Source: Bacteroidota bacterium (GTDB lineage Bacteria > Bacteroidota > Bacteroidia > Bacteroidales > NBLH01). Taken from it: a DNA stretch of 64,000 bases. Below, in pieces: positions 52,579-61,588 of the stretch. Within the stretch, counting starts at the first letter, position 1; each line of letters starts with the position of its first letter. The position numbers were made by a program, and so were the translations under genes. Below the pieces are notes generated by a model. It saw only the letters and a program-made list of their open reading frames with translations, made no database searches and had not been told where the DNA came from. The stretch covers positions 1 through 64,000 of the forward strand of contig JANYKN010000131.1 of the NCBI GenBank assembly GCA_025361565.1, written 5' to 3'.

Positions 52579-53734
52579 ACTTAAGGTTATGGAATCTTTT
52601 TTGAATAATGTTTTTCAGGTCGGTTTTTTTAATTACAGAAAGTATATTCTCCGCAGTATTGGTCTTTTCGTATGGATTAATATTATTCCTGCATGCTTTT
52701 CTGAATTCGGGTGTCAATATTTCTCTTATCTTTTCTTTAATTTTTACCTCTTCAGGGTCACAATCCATTACTGTTAATCCTTTTATTCTTCCTCTCTGAC
52801 GGCTACCTATATTCAGACTTGGAATGCCGAAGCAGGGTACCTCAATAATACCACTTGAGGAATTGCCGATAACAGCAATAACAAACTGGAGAATAGATAA
52901 ATACCTAATATTTCCAAGCGATGTTACCGCCAAAGATCTTTCCTGGTTATTTTCAACAAATTCATTAATCAACTGCCGGATAATACTTCCGTCAGTATCA
53001 GAATTAGGCATAGTAAAAACTATTCTTTGATCGCTGAATGAATCAAGAGCTATAAGGAGGTTCTTAATCTGCGCTTCCGAAGTGTTTTTTTCTAAGGTAA
53101 CCGGGTGAAAAGTAACGAGAATACAGTTTTTACCTAACTTAAATCCAATACTTTCCTCCAGTTTTGCCTTCGATAAAAGTTTCTGATTTCTAATATTATC
53201 AATACCAATTGCTCCGACATTAAAAACCCTGTTTGGCTCTTCTCCCAATTGAATAATCCTGTTCCGATATTCCTCTGTTGATGCAAAATGCAAATGACTC
53301 ATTTTTGTAATGGAATGTCTTATAGCATCATCATATGCCCCTTCGGTTATTTCACCACCGTGAATATGAGCAACCGGGATCTTAAAAATAAGAGCAGCAC
53401 TTACTGCAGCCAGAATCTCAGATCTGTCGCCAAGGACAAGTAGCAAATCAGGTTTTAGCTCATTAAAGGCATCTGCAAAACCTATAAGTGCCAAACCTAC
53501 TGATTTGACAGTTGCAATTTCTGTATCAGAGGAGATCAGCATATCAACTTTCTTGTCTATACGGAAACCGTCTTTCTCAATTTCCTTATATGTGTAACCA
53601 AATTCTGGTGATAAATGCATATTAGTTGCAATGATCTGCAGAGTTAATTCAGTATCTATCTGAATTAATTTCATCAAACTACTGAGCAAACCATATTCTG
53701 CTCTGCTTCCGGTAACAATGCAGATTTTTTTCAT
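52565..53734 (-). CDS. legG: Hydrolysing nucleotide-diacetamido-sugar 2-epimerase (LegG/NeuC)
   Basis: A 389-residue protein of the UDP-GlcNAc 2-epimerase family: CIVTGSRAEYGLLSSLMKLI at the start, LLVLGDRSEILAAVSAALIF, then HIHGGEITEGAYDDAIRHSI with active-site acidic and His residues, and GNSSSGIIEVPCFGIPSLNI with the nucleotide-binding Ser cluster. It releases the nucleotide while inverting C2 to give 2,4-diacetamido-2,4,6-trideoxymannose for LegI. It overlaps legI by 2 to 4 bp. Confidence 0.85.
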   Translation of the reverse strand: MKKICIVTGSRAEYGLLSSLMKLIQIDTELTLQIIATNMHLSPEFGYTYKEIEKDGFRIDKKVDMLISSDTEIATVKSVGLALIGFADAFNELKPDLLLVLGDRSEILAAVSAALIFKIPVAHIHGGEITEGAYDDAIRHSITKMSHLHFASTEEYRNRIIQLGEEPNRVFNVGAIGIDNIRNQKLLSKAKLEESIGFKLGKNCILVTFHPVTLEKNTSEAQIKNLLIALDSFSDQRIVFTMPNSDTDGSIIRQLINEFVENNQERSLAVTSLGNIRYLSILQFVIAVIGNSSSGIIEVPCFGIPSLNIGSRQRGRIKGLTVMDCDPEEVKIKEKIREILTPEFRKACRNNINPYEKTNTAENILSVIKKTDLKNIIQKRFHNLKYEKL

Positions 53735-54732
53735 TGTTTTATTTGTTCGTCTTTTTGGTAATCCTTGTTCGCCTTAACACCTAACATTTGCTCCCAAAGC
53801 ATTGGGGATAATCCGTCGCCGGGCCTTTTTGCAGTCATATTCTTTTCGGAGAAAAAATCACCTTTTTTTATTTTTTCGGAGGCAACAAGGCTTTTTCTGG
53901 CGGTAATTTTATTCTTAATTTCACCAGTTGCTGGTGTTTTTATCCCATCTCCAAGTGCTTTTTCAATATTTCGAATTCCTTCTATCATTTTTTTCAGCTC
54001 TTCGGGTTGAAGAGATGCTATATGATCAGGCCCTGTCATATTCCTGTCAAGGGTAAAATGTTTTTCAATAACAGATGCACCCATTGCTACTGCAGCCAAT
54101 GGTATCTCAATTCCTTCGCTATGGTCACTATAGCCATATCTAACCTTGAAAGCTTCACCAAGTGTGACCATTGCCCTCAAATTAATATCCTGCATCGGAG
54201 CAGGATATTCAGTTGTACAATGCAATATTATAATATTGTTACGATGTGTACCGGATTTATCGAGCAGATTTACCGCGTCCTCAACTTCACCTAAAGTCGC
54301 CATACCTGTAGACAATAAAACCGGTTTTTTTTGCAATCCGATTTTTTTTATATAGGGATAGTTTGTTATCTCTCCGGATGGAATCTTCCAGATCGGGAGG
54401 TCCAATTCAATCAATAAATCTATACTTTCAAGATCAAATGCTGTAGAAAAGAATGAAATGTTGTACTTCTTGCAACATTTTAATAATTCAAAATGGTCTT
54501 CATAAGACAACTCAAGTTTTTTTAGCATTTCGAACTGACTAGTTACAGTACCAATGTTTTTGCTCTGATAATCAGCTTGTTTGGCATTTCTTGAAACAAG
54601 CTTGTCCGTATTAAATGTCTGAAATTTAATAAAATCAGCCCCTGCTTCTGATGCTTTTGCAACGAGTTCTTCAGCAATCCTGATAGAACCGTTATGATTG
54701 ACTCCGGCTTCTGCAATAACGATTGTCTTCAT
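53731..54732 (-). CDS. legI: N,N'-diacetyllegionaminate synthase (LegI/NeuB)
   Basis: A NeuB-family synthase: IVIAEAGVNHNGSIRIAEEL at the start, DFIKFQTFNTDKLVS, IPSGEITNYPYIKKIG, VLLSTGMATLGEVEDAV, ILHCTTEYPAP, and GYSDHSEGIEIPLAAVAMGA plus VIEKHFTLDRNMTGPDHIAS, all active-site blocks. The C-terminal SAF (antifreeze-like) domain begins near RKSLVAS. It condenses phosphoenolpyruvate with the 6-deoxymannosamine product of LegG. The frame runs to 54801, but Met24 (54732), 2 bp after the previous stop, fits the family start, giving 333 residues. Confidence 0.9.
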   Translation of the reverse strand: MKTIVIAEAGVNHNGSIRIAEELVAKASEAGADFIKFQTFNTDKLVSRNAKQADYQSKNIGTVTSQFEMLKKLELSYEDHFELLKCCKKYNISFFSTAFDLESIDLLIELDLPIWKIPSGEITNYPYIKKIGLQKKPVLLSTGMATLGEVEDAVNLLDKSGTHRNNIIILHCTTEYPAPMQDINLRAMVTLGEAFKVRYGYSDHSEGIEIPLAAVAMGASVIEKHFTLDRNMTGPDHIASLQPEELKKMIEGIRNIEKALGDGIKTPATGEIKNKITARKSLVASEKIKKGDFFSEKNMTAKRPGDGLSPMLWEQMLGVKANKDYQKDEQIKQ

Positions 54733-54734
54733 GC

Positions 54735-55373
54735 TTAAATTATTTTTTTTGCTGGATTTCCAATATAGGTTCCAGTTTGTATTGGTGACTTTAAAATACA
54801 AGTTCCGGCAGCAACAACTATTTTATCAGGAAGTGTGACATTATTAGCTATAACTGAATTACTTCCTAAAAAAGATTCATTGCCAACATTTACCTGCCCG
54901 TTAACCACTCCCTGTGTTGAAATATGACAAAAATCCCCAATAACCACTTCATGCTCAATCAGAGCTCCGGTATTAATTATACAATTCTTCCCGATAACAG
55001 CATTTGCATTTATTAATGCCTTATGCATTATAATTGTTCCCTCACTAATCTGAGCACTTTTGCTAACATAGGCATCAGGACTAATTATCACCGGCAAATT
55101 GCCTCCATTTTTCTTAACATAATTATAAATGGATATTCTTTTTTCAGGAGATTTAATTTGTCCAACAGTAATAAGAAAATTTCTGAATCTGGAGCATAAA
55201 TCCGGAATATCATCATCTGATCCTATTACTTTAAATCCAGAAATTGATGTGCCTTTTTTGGATTTTAAATCCAGAATTCCTGCAATTTCAAACTTATTTT
55301 CAGCAAGTATGACATCTATACATGAAATGCAATGCCCTCCTCCCCCTATCAATATAATTGGTTCCATACTCAA
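54735..55373 (-). CDS. legH: Sugar N-acetyltransferase (LegH/NeuD/PglD-like)
   Basis: A 212-residue two-part protein. The N-terminal small Rossmann-like domain has PIILIGGGGHCISCIDVIL (PglD-type). The C-terminal left-handed beta helix has INANAVIGKNCIINTGALIE, HISTQGVVNG and GSNSVIANNVTLPDKIVVAA and ends TYIGNPAKKI. The catalytic-type His precedes the repeats (EHEVVIGDFCHIS). It acetylates the 4-amino group introduced by LegC. It overlaps legC by 4 bp. Confidence 0.85.
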   Translation of the reverse strand: MSMEPIILIGGGGHCISCIDVILAENKFEIAGILDLKSKKGTSISGFKVIGSDDDIPDLCSRFRNFLITVGQIKSPEKRISIYNYVKKNGGNLPVIISPDAYVSKSAQISEGTIIMHKALINANAVIGKNCIINTGALIEHEVVIGDFCHISTQGVVNGQVNVGNESFLGSNSVIANNVTLPDKIVVAAGTCILKSPIQTGTYIGNPAKKII

Positions 55374-56518
55374 ATCCTCACACTACTTGGAATATTGACA
55401 ATTCTTTTTTCCAGCCAGTTTGAATTGGATAATTCGCCGCTTTGGCAGCCAATAAACATAGGCAATTTATTCATCAATCTCCATACAGGCCTTGTCATTA
55501 TACCCTGGCTATTTGATTCAGTTAAAAAAAGATCACGCTCAATTTCAGATCCCAATATGATTACATTCAACCAATAATTTGAATAGGAATATTTTGGTTC
55601 CTGAAAAAAATCAATATTAACTTTCTTAAAGAATTTGTTGTATTCTTCTGATAATTCTCTTTTTTTCCTGATAAATAAAGGAAGACTTTCCATCTGAGCC
55701 ACTCCAAGGGCTGCATTGATATTCGGCATTCTGTAGTTAAATCCGATTTCATCATGAACAAATTCCCATTTATGCGGAACCTTTGCCTGAGTTGAAAGAT
55801 GCTTGGCTTTTTTTGCAAGATTTTCATCATTAAAAAGTAACATTCCTCCGCCGCCAGTTGTAATAGTCTTGTTTCCGTTAAAACTAAGTACTCCAATTTT
55901 CCCAAATGTTCCCGTATGCCTGCCTTTATAAAAACTTCCTATACTTTCAGCGGCATCTTCAATAAGCTCAATAGAATATTTCTCGCACACAATTGAAATT
56001 TCATCAATCCTGCAGGGATGTCCAAAAGTATGCATGGGAACGCACGCTTTAATCCTTCTTCCCGTAGTTTTATTATAGCACACTCCATCCCTGATGATAG
56101 ATTCTGTTGATAAAAATGCTTCCAGTGCTATCGGATCTAATCCTAATGTAGTCTTTTCAACATCGATAAATATAGCTTTTGCACAACAATAACTTATAGC
56201 ATTTGCAGTAGCTATAAATGTAAGTGGCTGAGTTATCACTTCATCAGAAGTTTCTACCCCTGCTAGTTTTAATGCAAGATATAAAGCACTTGTTCCATTA
56301 ACACAAACAACTGCTTTATTAGCTCCTGTGTATGCAGCTACTTTCCCCTCAAACAGATCAACAAATTTTCCGACACTCGAGACATAGGTTGAATCTATAC
56401 ATTCAGCAAGGTACTTTTTTTCGTTTCCAATGAAAACAGGTGAATGGAGCGAAATATTATCTCTCGGCTCATTATAAAGTTCCCTAATTTTATCAAAAAC
56501 AAGTTGATATTTTGCCAT
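55370..56518 (-). CDS. legC: UDP/GDP-4-keto-6-deoxy-GlcNAc aminotransferase (LegC)
   Basis: A 382-residue DegT/DnrJ aminotransferase. Lys217 in LSFNGNKTITTGGGG is the PLP lysine, and ELIEDAAESIGSFYKGRHTG precedes it. PVFIGNEKKYLAECIDSTYV and QPLTFIATANAISYC, with the GHPCRIDEI block, are characteristic of the LegC branch. It transfers an amino group to C4 of the LegB product. It lies 2 bp after legB and is coupled to legH by a 4-bp overlap. Confidence 0.9.
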   Translation of the reverse strand: MAKYQLVFDKIRELYNEPRDNISLHSPVFIGNEKKYLAECIDSTYVSSVGKFVDLFEGKVAAYTGANKAVVCVNGTSALYLALKLAGVETSDEVITQPLTFIATANAISYCCAKAIFIDVEKTTLGLDPIALEAFLSTESIIRDGVCYNKTTGRRIKACVPMHTFGHPCRIDEISIVCEKYSIELIEDAAESIGSFYKGRHTGTFGKIGVLSFNGNKTITTGGGGMLLFNDENLAKKAKHLSTQAKVPHKWEFVHDEIGFNYRMPNINAALGVAQMESLPLFIRKKRELSEEYNKFFKKVNIDFFQEPKYSYSNYWLNVIILGSEIERDLFLTESNSQGIMTRPVWRLMNKLPMFIGCQSGELSNSNWLEKRIVNIPSSVRI

Positions 56519-56520
56519 GT

Positions 56521-57513
56521 CTAAAGGTTATAGATATCCGGTTTGTACTTCGCAAGATTTTCTTTGCTTGAGAACCATTCACAAGTGAGTTGAAGTCCTT
56601 CTCTCAAACTATATTCTGGCGTATAGGCTGTTAATTCTTTTATCAAGCTATTATCTCCCAATAGTCTAAAAACTTCAGAATTTTGAGGTCTTAATCTTTG
56701 AACATCCGAGATGAATTTAACATCTGAATGCATTATTTCTTTAATTAAATCCAGCGTACTTTGCATGGACACTTCGGTACTTGAACAGATGTTTATTTCT
56801 TTACCTATTGAGGATGGACACTCGCTCAAAGCAATGAATCCGTTACAGGTATCCTTAACAAAATTAAAATCACGTGTTGGTGTCAGATCTCCAAGCTTAA
56901 TTGATTTAATTCCAGAAGAAATTTGTGAAATAATTGTTGGAATAATTGCTCTTGCTGACTGGCGTGGCCCATAGGTATTGAATGGACGTGCTATAGTAAC
57001 AGGCAATCCGAATGAGTTATAATAGCTCATTGCAATTGCATCAGCTCCAATTTTAGAAGCAGAATAAGGAGACTGAGGTTGTTTTGGATGTTTTTCATCA
57101 ATGGGGACATATTGGGCAGTACCATAAACTTCAGAAGTCGATGTATGTATTACACGAACATTTCCATTTTCTTTTGCTGCCTGACATATATTAAGAGTAC
57201 CTTTTACATTTGTATCCACATAACTGGCAGGTGCTACGTATGAATATGGAATAGCAATCAAAGCTGCAAGATGAAATATTATGTCAGTGCCTTTTGAAAC
57301 TTCCTTACAAAAAAAAGGGTCTCGTATATCACCACTTACCACTTCAAGGAACTGATTTGCAGGTATATCTTCAAGCCATCCCCAATAATTGAAAGAATTA
57401 TATTGCGAGAGTGCTCTTACACTGTATCCTTTATCTAGTAAAGATTCTACGAGGTGGGAGCCAATGAATCCATCGGCGCCGGTAACCAAAATATTTATTT
57501 TATTAGAGCTCAT
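56521..57513 (-). CDS. legB: Nucleotide-GlcNAc 4,6-dehydratase (LegB)
   Basis: An extended SDR: INILVTGADGFIGSHLVESL, the LegB-typical ALSQYNSFNYWGWLEDIP, TSTSEVYGTAQYVPIDEKHP, the active-site YSASKIGADAIA and NTYGPRQSARAIIPTII. It starts the nonulosonate pathway by forming the 4-keto-6-deoxy intermediate. PtmE in the same set suggests a GDP-linked substrate. The frame extends to 57537, but Met9 (57513) is closer to the fold and leaves a 7-bp gap to the upstream gene instead of a 17-bp overlap, giving 330 residues. Confidence 0.9.
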   Translation of the reverse strand: MSSNKINILVTGADGFIGSHLVESLLDKGYSVRALSQYNSFNYWGWLEDIPANQFLEVVSGDIRDPFFCKEVSKGTDIIFHLAALIAIPYSYVAPASYVDTNVKGTLNICQAAKENGNVRVIHTSTSEVYGTAQYVPIDEKHPKQPQSPYSASKIGADAIAMSYYNSFGLPVTIARPFNTYGPRQSARAIIPTIISQISSGIKSIKLGDLTPTRDFNFVKDTCNGFIALSECPSSIGKEINICSSTEVSMQSTLDLIKEIMHSDVKFISDVQRLRPQNSEVFRLLGDNSLIKELTAYTPEYSLREGLQLTCEWFSSKENLAKYKPDIYNL

Positions 57514-57520
57514 TTTGTAA

Positions 57521-59473
57521 TTAAGTTGAGACAACAAAAACAGTAATAAATTTACCTTCGATACTAACCTTTGATTTTAGCCACGAATTTATTCTTTTCA
57601 TGTCACGGTCCATGACAATAATATGTGACCATTTGTTTTCTTTCACTATTTTTTCGCAATCCTGAAATGGAATTTCTTCAAAAACACATTTTCGATATAT
57701 CGAGAAACGTCTGTCCTCGTCTTCTAAATTGTTAAGGACTTCAGGTTTTAGACTTCTGATGAATTTTGAATAACCAGCCTCAAAATCTTCTTGCTTGGGA
57801 GTTTTAGTTATATAATCAGGAATAAAACCTTGCTGGCTAATAAATTTTGCCGCTAAAGTCCAATAATTATTTACAGAAGGAGACCGGGAATTTTCATTCC
57901 AGATTCTTTTTCCAATAAAGCCTGAAAAACAAAAGGAGTCCTCAGCGTCCTGTTTTGGCACAGCAATTAATGCCTGATTCGGTATTTCATTTGAAAGTGA
58001 TATAAATTCCTCGATTTCTTTCTGCGGATAAATATATCTTGAATCACCTGAAATTCTGAAATTTTTCAAATTAAACTCAAGAGGGGTAAACCCCTTAAAA
58101 TATCCCAAATCTTGAAAGATTAATACAAAAAAAGCGCATAAGAGATAAGAATAAACATATTGTTTGAGTAACTCTTTAAGAGAAGAGTAAGCTAAAAACA
58201 ACATATTACATATTAAGGCATTAAAAGCAAAATACAGATCTGACCCACCAACGTGGCGAACAAAAAAATAGAATAAAAGATTTAAAATACTGCAGACAAT
58301 AAATTCCCATTTGAATTTATTAAGTTCATTACGTTTAATGATCAGAAGAACCAAGAGCGGTCCATAAATCCCAATAAAAGGATAAATAGGATTCCACGAT
58401 TCAAAAGCTAAAAAATCCCTTGCTTCAATACCTGGAACTAGTCCATATGAATTCTTAGATGAAAAAATGAAAAACATAAACAGGGAGAAAATTGGGATTT
58501 GAAGAAAGCCAGCAACTGTTTTTCTATGTTTTTTAAGCTGGTCAAATTCATATATCCTATTCTTAAAGAAATAAACAAGAAAAAATCCTAATTCTAGGCC
58601 AATAAGAACCATTAAATTAGAAATTTTTGAAAAACCTGTAATAGAAACAATAATAAAATAGTAAAAACTTGTTTTAATAGGCAGTCTGTCTTCTTCCCTC
58701 TCTTCATTTATCTTAATGATCAAATAAACAGATGCTAAAAGTAAGGGTAAAGACCAGAAAAAAGTGGATGCCGCTGAACCAGTCATATGTCCACCTAGTG
58801 AAGAATATACTTGCCATTTAGAGCATAAGGAAAAAAAGAAAATCAGAACAAATAAAACAAGACTTTCAAAAAATCTTTTTCTTATCGTCAATGACATAAT
58901 AGTAAAAATTGCGATTGAATTTATGAGATAACCGCATTTCAGAACAGTTTTGACGATATTTAATCCCGCAAAATTAGATATCCCGGCAAATCCCATATTT
59001 GCCAGATAATGATATATAAATACACCGTCAGTCTTCCAAACAGGATAAGTTGGAGGAAAATGATTCTTCAATTCACCAACTATGCCTAAATTCCATACTA
59101 CATCAGCATATATTCTTCCTTCCATATAAAACTGATAAAAAAACACATACCAGTAGACCGATCCGAACAATATGCCATAGATCAAAGGTTTAACAGATAA
59201 TTTTATATCTTCAATAGTGTAAAATTTTCTCCAAAATGGGTTAATGAAACTTACTAATATTATTAGTAAAAGTGGAGTTAAAAATTGCAAATAAGAGCCC
59301 TGGAAATTTAAAACAACATTTACACTGTTTAAGATCGCAATCAAAACCGGAGAAAAAGCTACCGAGATAATTAGATTTAGGTATATGTTTGCTTCCTTTT
59401 TTGCTAAAAAGAAAAATATTGGCAAAAAACCTATTAAAAAATAGATGCAAGAATATTTTATTAAGTCAATCAT
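57521..59473 (-). CDS. Large polytopic membrane protein, GT-C-like
   Basis: A 650-residue protein. Residues 1 to about 470 contain about twelve to thirteen hydrophobic segments; a loop after the third or fourth holds MEGRIYADVVWNLGIVGELK and DGVFIYHYLANMGFAG, and another GGHMTGSAASTFFWSLP. The last 175 residues are soluble (DSRYIYPQKEIEEFISLSNE, PNYWT-like segments, CEKIVKENKWSHIIVMDRDM). An acidic first loop and a soluble C-terminal domain are seen in GT-C glycosyltransferases that use lipid-linked sugars. I do not recognise the exact family. It lies between the Gtr-like module and legB. Confidence 0.6.
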   Translation of the reverse strand: MIDLIKYSCIYFLIGFLPIFFFLAKKEANIYLNLIISVAFSPVLIAILNSVNVVLNFQGSYLQFLTPLLLIILVSFINPFWRKFYTIEDIKLSVKPLIYGILFGSVYWYVFFYQFYMEGRIYADVVWNLGIVGELKNHFPPTYPVWKTDGVFIYHYLANMGFAGISNFAGLNIVKTVLKCGYLINSIAIFTIMSLTIRKRFFESLVLFVLIFFFSLCSKWQVYSSLGGHMTGSAASTFFWSLPLLLASVYLIIKINEEREEDRLPIKTSFYYFIIVSITGFSKISNLMVLIGLELGFFLVYFFKNRIYEFDQLKKHRKTVAGFLQIPIFSLFMFFIFSSKNSYGLVPGIEARDFLAFESWNPIYPFIGIYGPLLVLLIIKRNELNKFKWEFIVCSILNLLFYFFVRHVGGSDLYFAFNALICNMLFLAYSSLKELLKQYVYSYLLCAFFVLIFQDLGYFKGFTPLEFNLKNFRISGDSRYIYPQKEIEEFISLSNEIPNQALIAVPKQDAEDSFCFSGFIGKRIWNENSRSPSVNNYWTLAAKFISQQGFIPDYITKTPKQEDFEAGYSKFIRSLKPEVLNNLEDEDRRFSIYRKCVFEEIPFQDCEKIVKENKWSHIIVMDRDMKRINSWLKSKVSIEGKFITVFVVST

Positions 59474-59565
59474 GAATCCTGGAAAATGCCTTATAGATTA
59501 CGAGAGCAAGAAATAAGTAATTGATATTTTCAAAACCCTCCACAGCTTCTTAGCAGTAACTTTTC

Positions 59566-61176
59566 TTAATTATTAAGTATAACCTTCAATTCCAATATCT
59601 TACCAACTGAAGTATCAAAATCATTCTTGCTAAAATAATATTGATACAACATTACAAGATTTTGCTTATTCGAAAGCAATAAACTTCCTTTATTAATTAA
59701 TACAATATATTTAAACGTAGAAATATCTCTGCAATCTTTCATGTTATGATAAGCAGACTTAACTATACTGGCAGAATTTTTATCTGAAAACTCTTCAGTT
59801 ATATCATTAGAATTAATAGCAAATCTGGTTTGCGTACCAAATGTTTTCTTAAGTATCCCCGTATAACAGTAAAACCTATAGCCCTCATTATATTCGTTAT
59901 ACTCCAACGTATTATCGATAATTTTGAAATTTATTCCCTCATCTAGGACTTTTTCTTTTGCAAATAATTTTTCAAGTGCAAGCTGTTTAAACCAACTTTT
60001 TTGATGCTGAAGCTGACATGTAATTGTAGAAACAATAAATAAAGAAATTATTATAGCAATGAAAATATTCTGAGCTTTCTCTGAAATAATAAAAGTAGCA
60101 AGATAAAACAGAAGTAATGAAGAACCGAACCCAAGAAGTATTTGATGACGTGAACTAAATCCATCAAAAGTGGGTTGAAGTCCAACCATTACATATGCAA
60201 AGGCCCCTGCGACAAAAAGATACAGCCCAATAATAAGTGATCTTTTCCTGTTAATTACAGGTTCTAATCTGAAGTTTTTTAGTATGATGAGCAGTAAAAT
60301 AAAGATTGCAACAAAAACAAAAATGAAGATATTTGATATTTTGAGTGAATTTGTTACAGTTCCGAGTCCCAAAAAATTCTGAATAAATGTCAGGAAGATA
60401 TTTACAGGGGTCAATAAAACAGAACTTATAGAGAATTCCCGATAGCCTTCAGACTCATAAACACCTGTAGGTTTAAGAAAGAAGGCTCGGAAAACCCAGA
60501 ACACAAAGGGTAAAATAAAAAAATCAAACCAGGTAAATACCTTTTTAAGTAATACACTGAAATAGTTCTTATTAAACTTTACATTAATATTCAGATCATA
60601 AATTGCCAAGAACAATAAAACTGCCAGAGACAAAACAAGTGTTGAAGGCAGAAATGTAAAGGAGATTAAGAAAAATATAAGAGAAAAAATTCTGACAACA
60701 ATAATCTTATTGATTCTAAAATAAATAAAAAGATAAATTGCACTTAGGAAAAAAAATAGTCCGGCAATATACATAAAGCAAGCTAAGGTAATTTTTGCCT
60801 GATTATATGGTATTAGAGCAAAAAACAAACTAATTAAAAATGCATGTGTTTGTTTTATATTAAGCAGGCATAAGCATTTATAAAACAGGAAAATGATTAA
60901 TAATCCAATCAACCCTATTAGAATATGATATAAGATTGCAGGATGGGAAGTCAAATTTATCATCCATATATGTATTGGTATCATAAATGGAATGCCAGCT
61001 CCATTGCAGATATCTCTTATTCCTTGGTCACTTGAAAGACACCAATCATCCCAGTACAATCCATTATTAAGAAATAGAAAGAAATTCGCTACCAGGTAGA
61101 GTAGAATAATTATTAGAAGGTATTTGTTCTTTATTCCACTAGTTTTCTCATGCATAATTGCATTATTTGAAAACAT
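59566..61176 (-). CDS. GT-C-like membrane glycosyltransferase of a Gtr module
   Basis: A 536-residue protein with about eleven spans. The first periplasmic loop reads NNGLYWDDWCLSSDQG, with the acidic pair after the first span that GT-C enzymes use for catalysis, and HIWMINLTSHPAI follows. The C-terminal 120 residues are extracytoplasmic. It overlaps gtrA by 14 bp, and gtrB lies just upstream, the three-gene order of serotype-conversion modules in which GtrB loads a sugar on the lipid carrier, GtrA flips it, and the third protein attaches it to the polymer outside. Confidence 0.7.
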   Translation of the reverse strand: MFSNNAIMHEKTSGIKNKYLLIIILLYLVANFFLFLNNGLYWDDWCLSSDQGIRDICNGAGIPFMIPIHIWMINLTSHPAILYHILIGLIGLLIIFLFYKCLCLLNIKQTHAFLISLFFALIPYNQAKITLACFMYIAGLFFFLSAIYLFIYFRINKIIVVRIFSLIFFLISFTFLPSTLVLSLAVLLFLAIYDLNINVKFNKNYFSVLLKKVFTWFDFFILPFVFWVFRAFFLKPTGVYESEGYREFSISSVLLTPVNIFLTFIQNFLGLGTVTNSLKISNIFIFVFVAIFILLLIILKNFRLEPVINRKRSLIIGLYLFVAGAFAYVMVGLQPTFDGFSSRHQILLGFGSSLLLFYLATFIISEKAQNIFIAIIISLFIVSTITCQLQHQKSWFKQLALEKLFAKEKVLDEGINFKIIDNTLEYNEYNEGYRFYCYTGILKKTFGTQTRFAINSNDITEEFSDKNSASIVKSAYHNMKDCRDISTFKYIVLINKGSLLLSNKQNLVMLYQYYFSKNDFDTSVGKILELKVILNN

Positions 61177-61588
61177 AAACTTTGTTCAATATAAATGTTA
61201 AGGTTCCTATTGGTATTACTAAAATTGCAGCACCAAGATATAAATTAATTCCAATTGACTTTATTACTGTTAAACTACCTAAGTTTAATAGGTATGTCAA
61301 ACCATAAATCATAATGAATTTAATAAACAAAATGTTATTGTGATTTTTAAATACCAGAATTCCTATAGTATTAAAATTGAAAAGGATGCCTGCAATTGTA
61401 CTAATGAATAATGCCAGAGGATAAGGAATATCTAAATAAATCAATAAAGCAAATAATCCATATCCAAAAATTGTATTAATTCCACTTACAATGAAAAATC
61501 GTAAAAACTTATTTTGCAGTAACCTTTTAACATAAGGAGAAAAATTAGTCATTAAAGATGATCTTAATATTCTTGAGATAATTATCAC
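61163..61588 (-). CDS. gtrA: GtrA-family flippase for lipid-linked sugar
   Basis: A 141-residue protein with four membrane spans: KFLRFFIVSGINTIFGYGLF at the first, PYPLALFISTIAGILFNFNT at the second, then two more. F..VG..NT..GY and the NF....VF block are the GtrA signature. It moves undecaprenyl-phosphate-linked hexose across the membrane. The start overlaps gtrB by 4 bp and its end overlaps the GT-C gene by 14 bp. Confidence 0.85.
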   Translation of the reverse strand: MIIISRILRSSLMTNFSPYVKRLLQNKFLRFFIVSGINTIFGYGLFALLIYLDIPYPLALFISTIAGILFNFNTIGILVFKNHNNILFIKFIMIYGLTYLLNLGSLTVIKSIGINLYLGAAILVIPIGTLTFILNKVYVFK

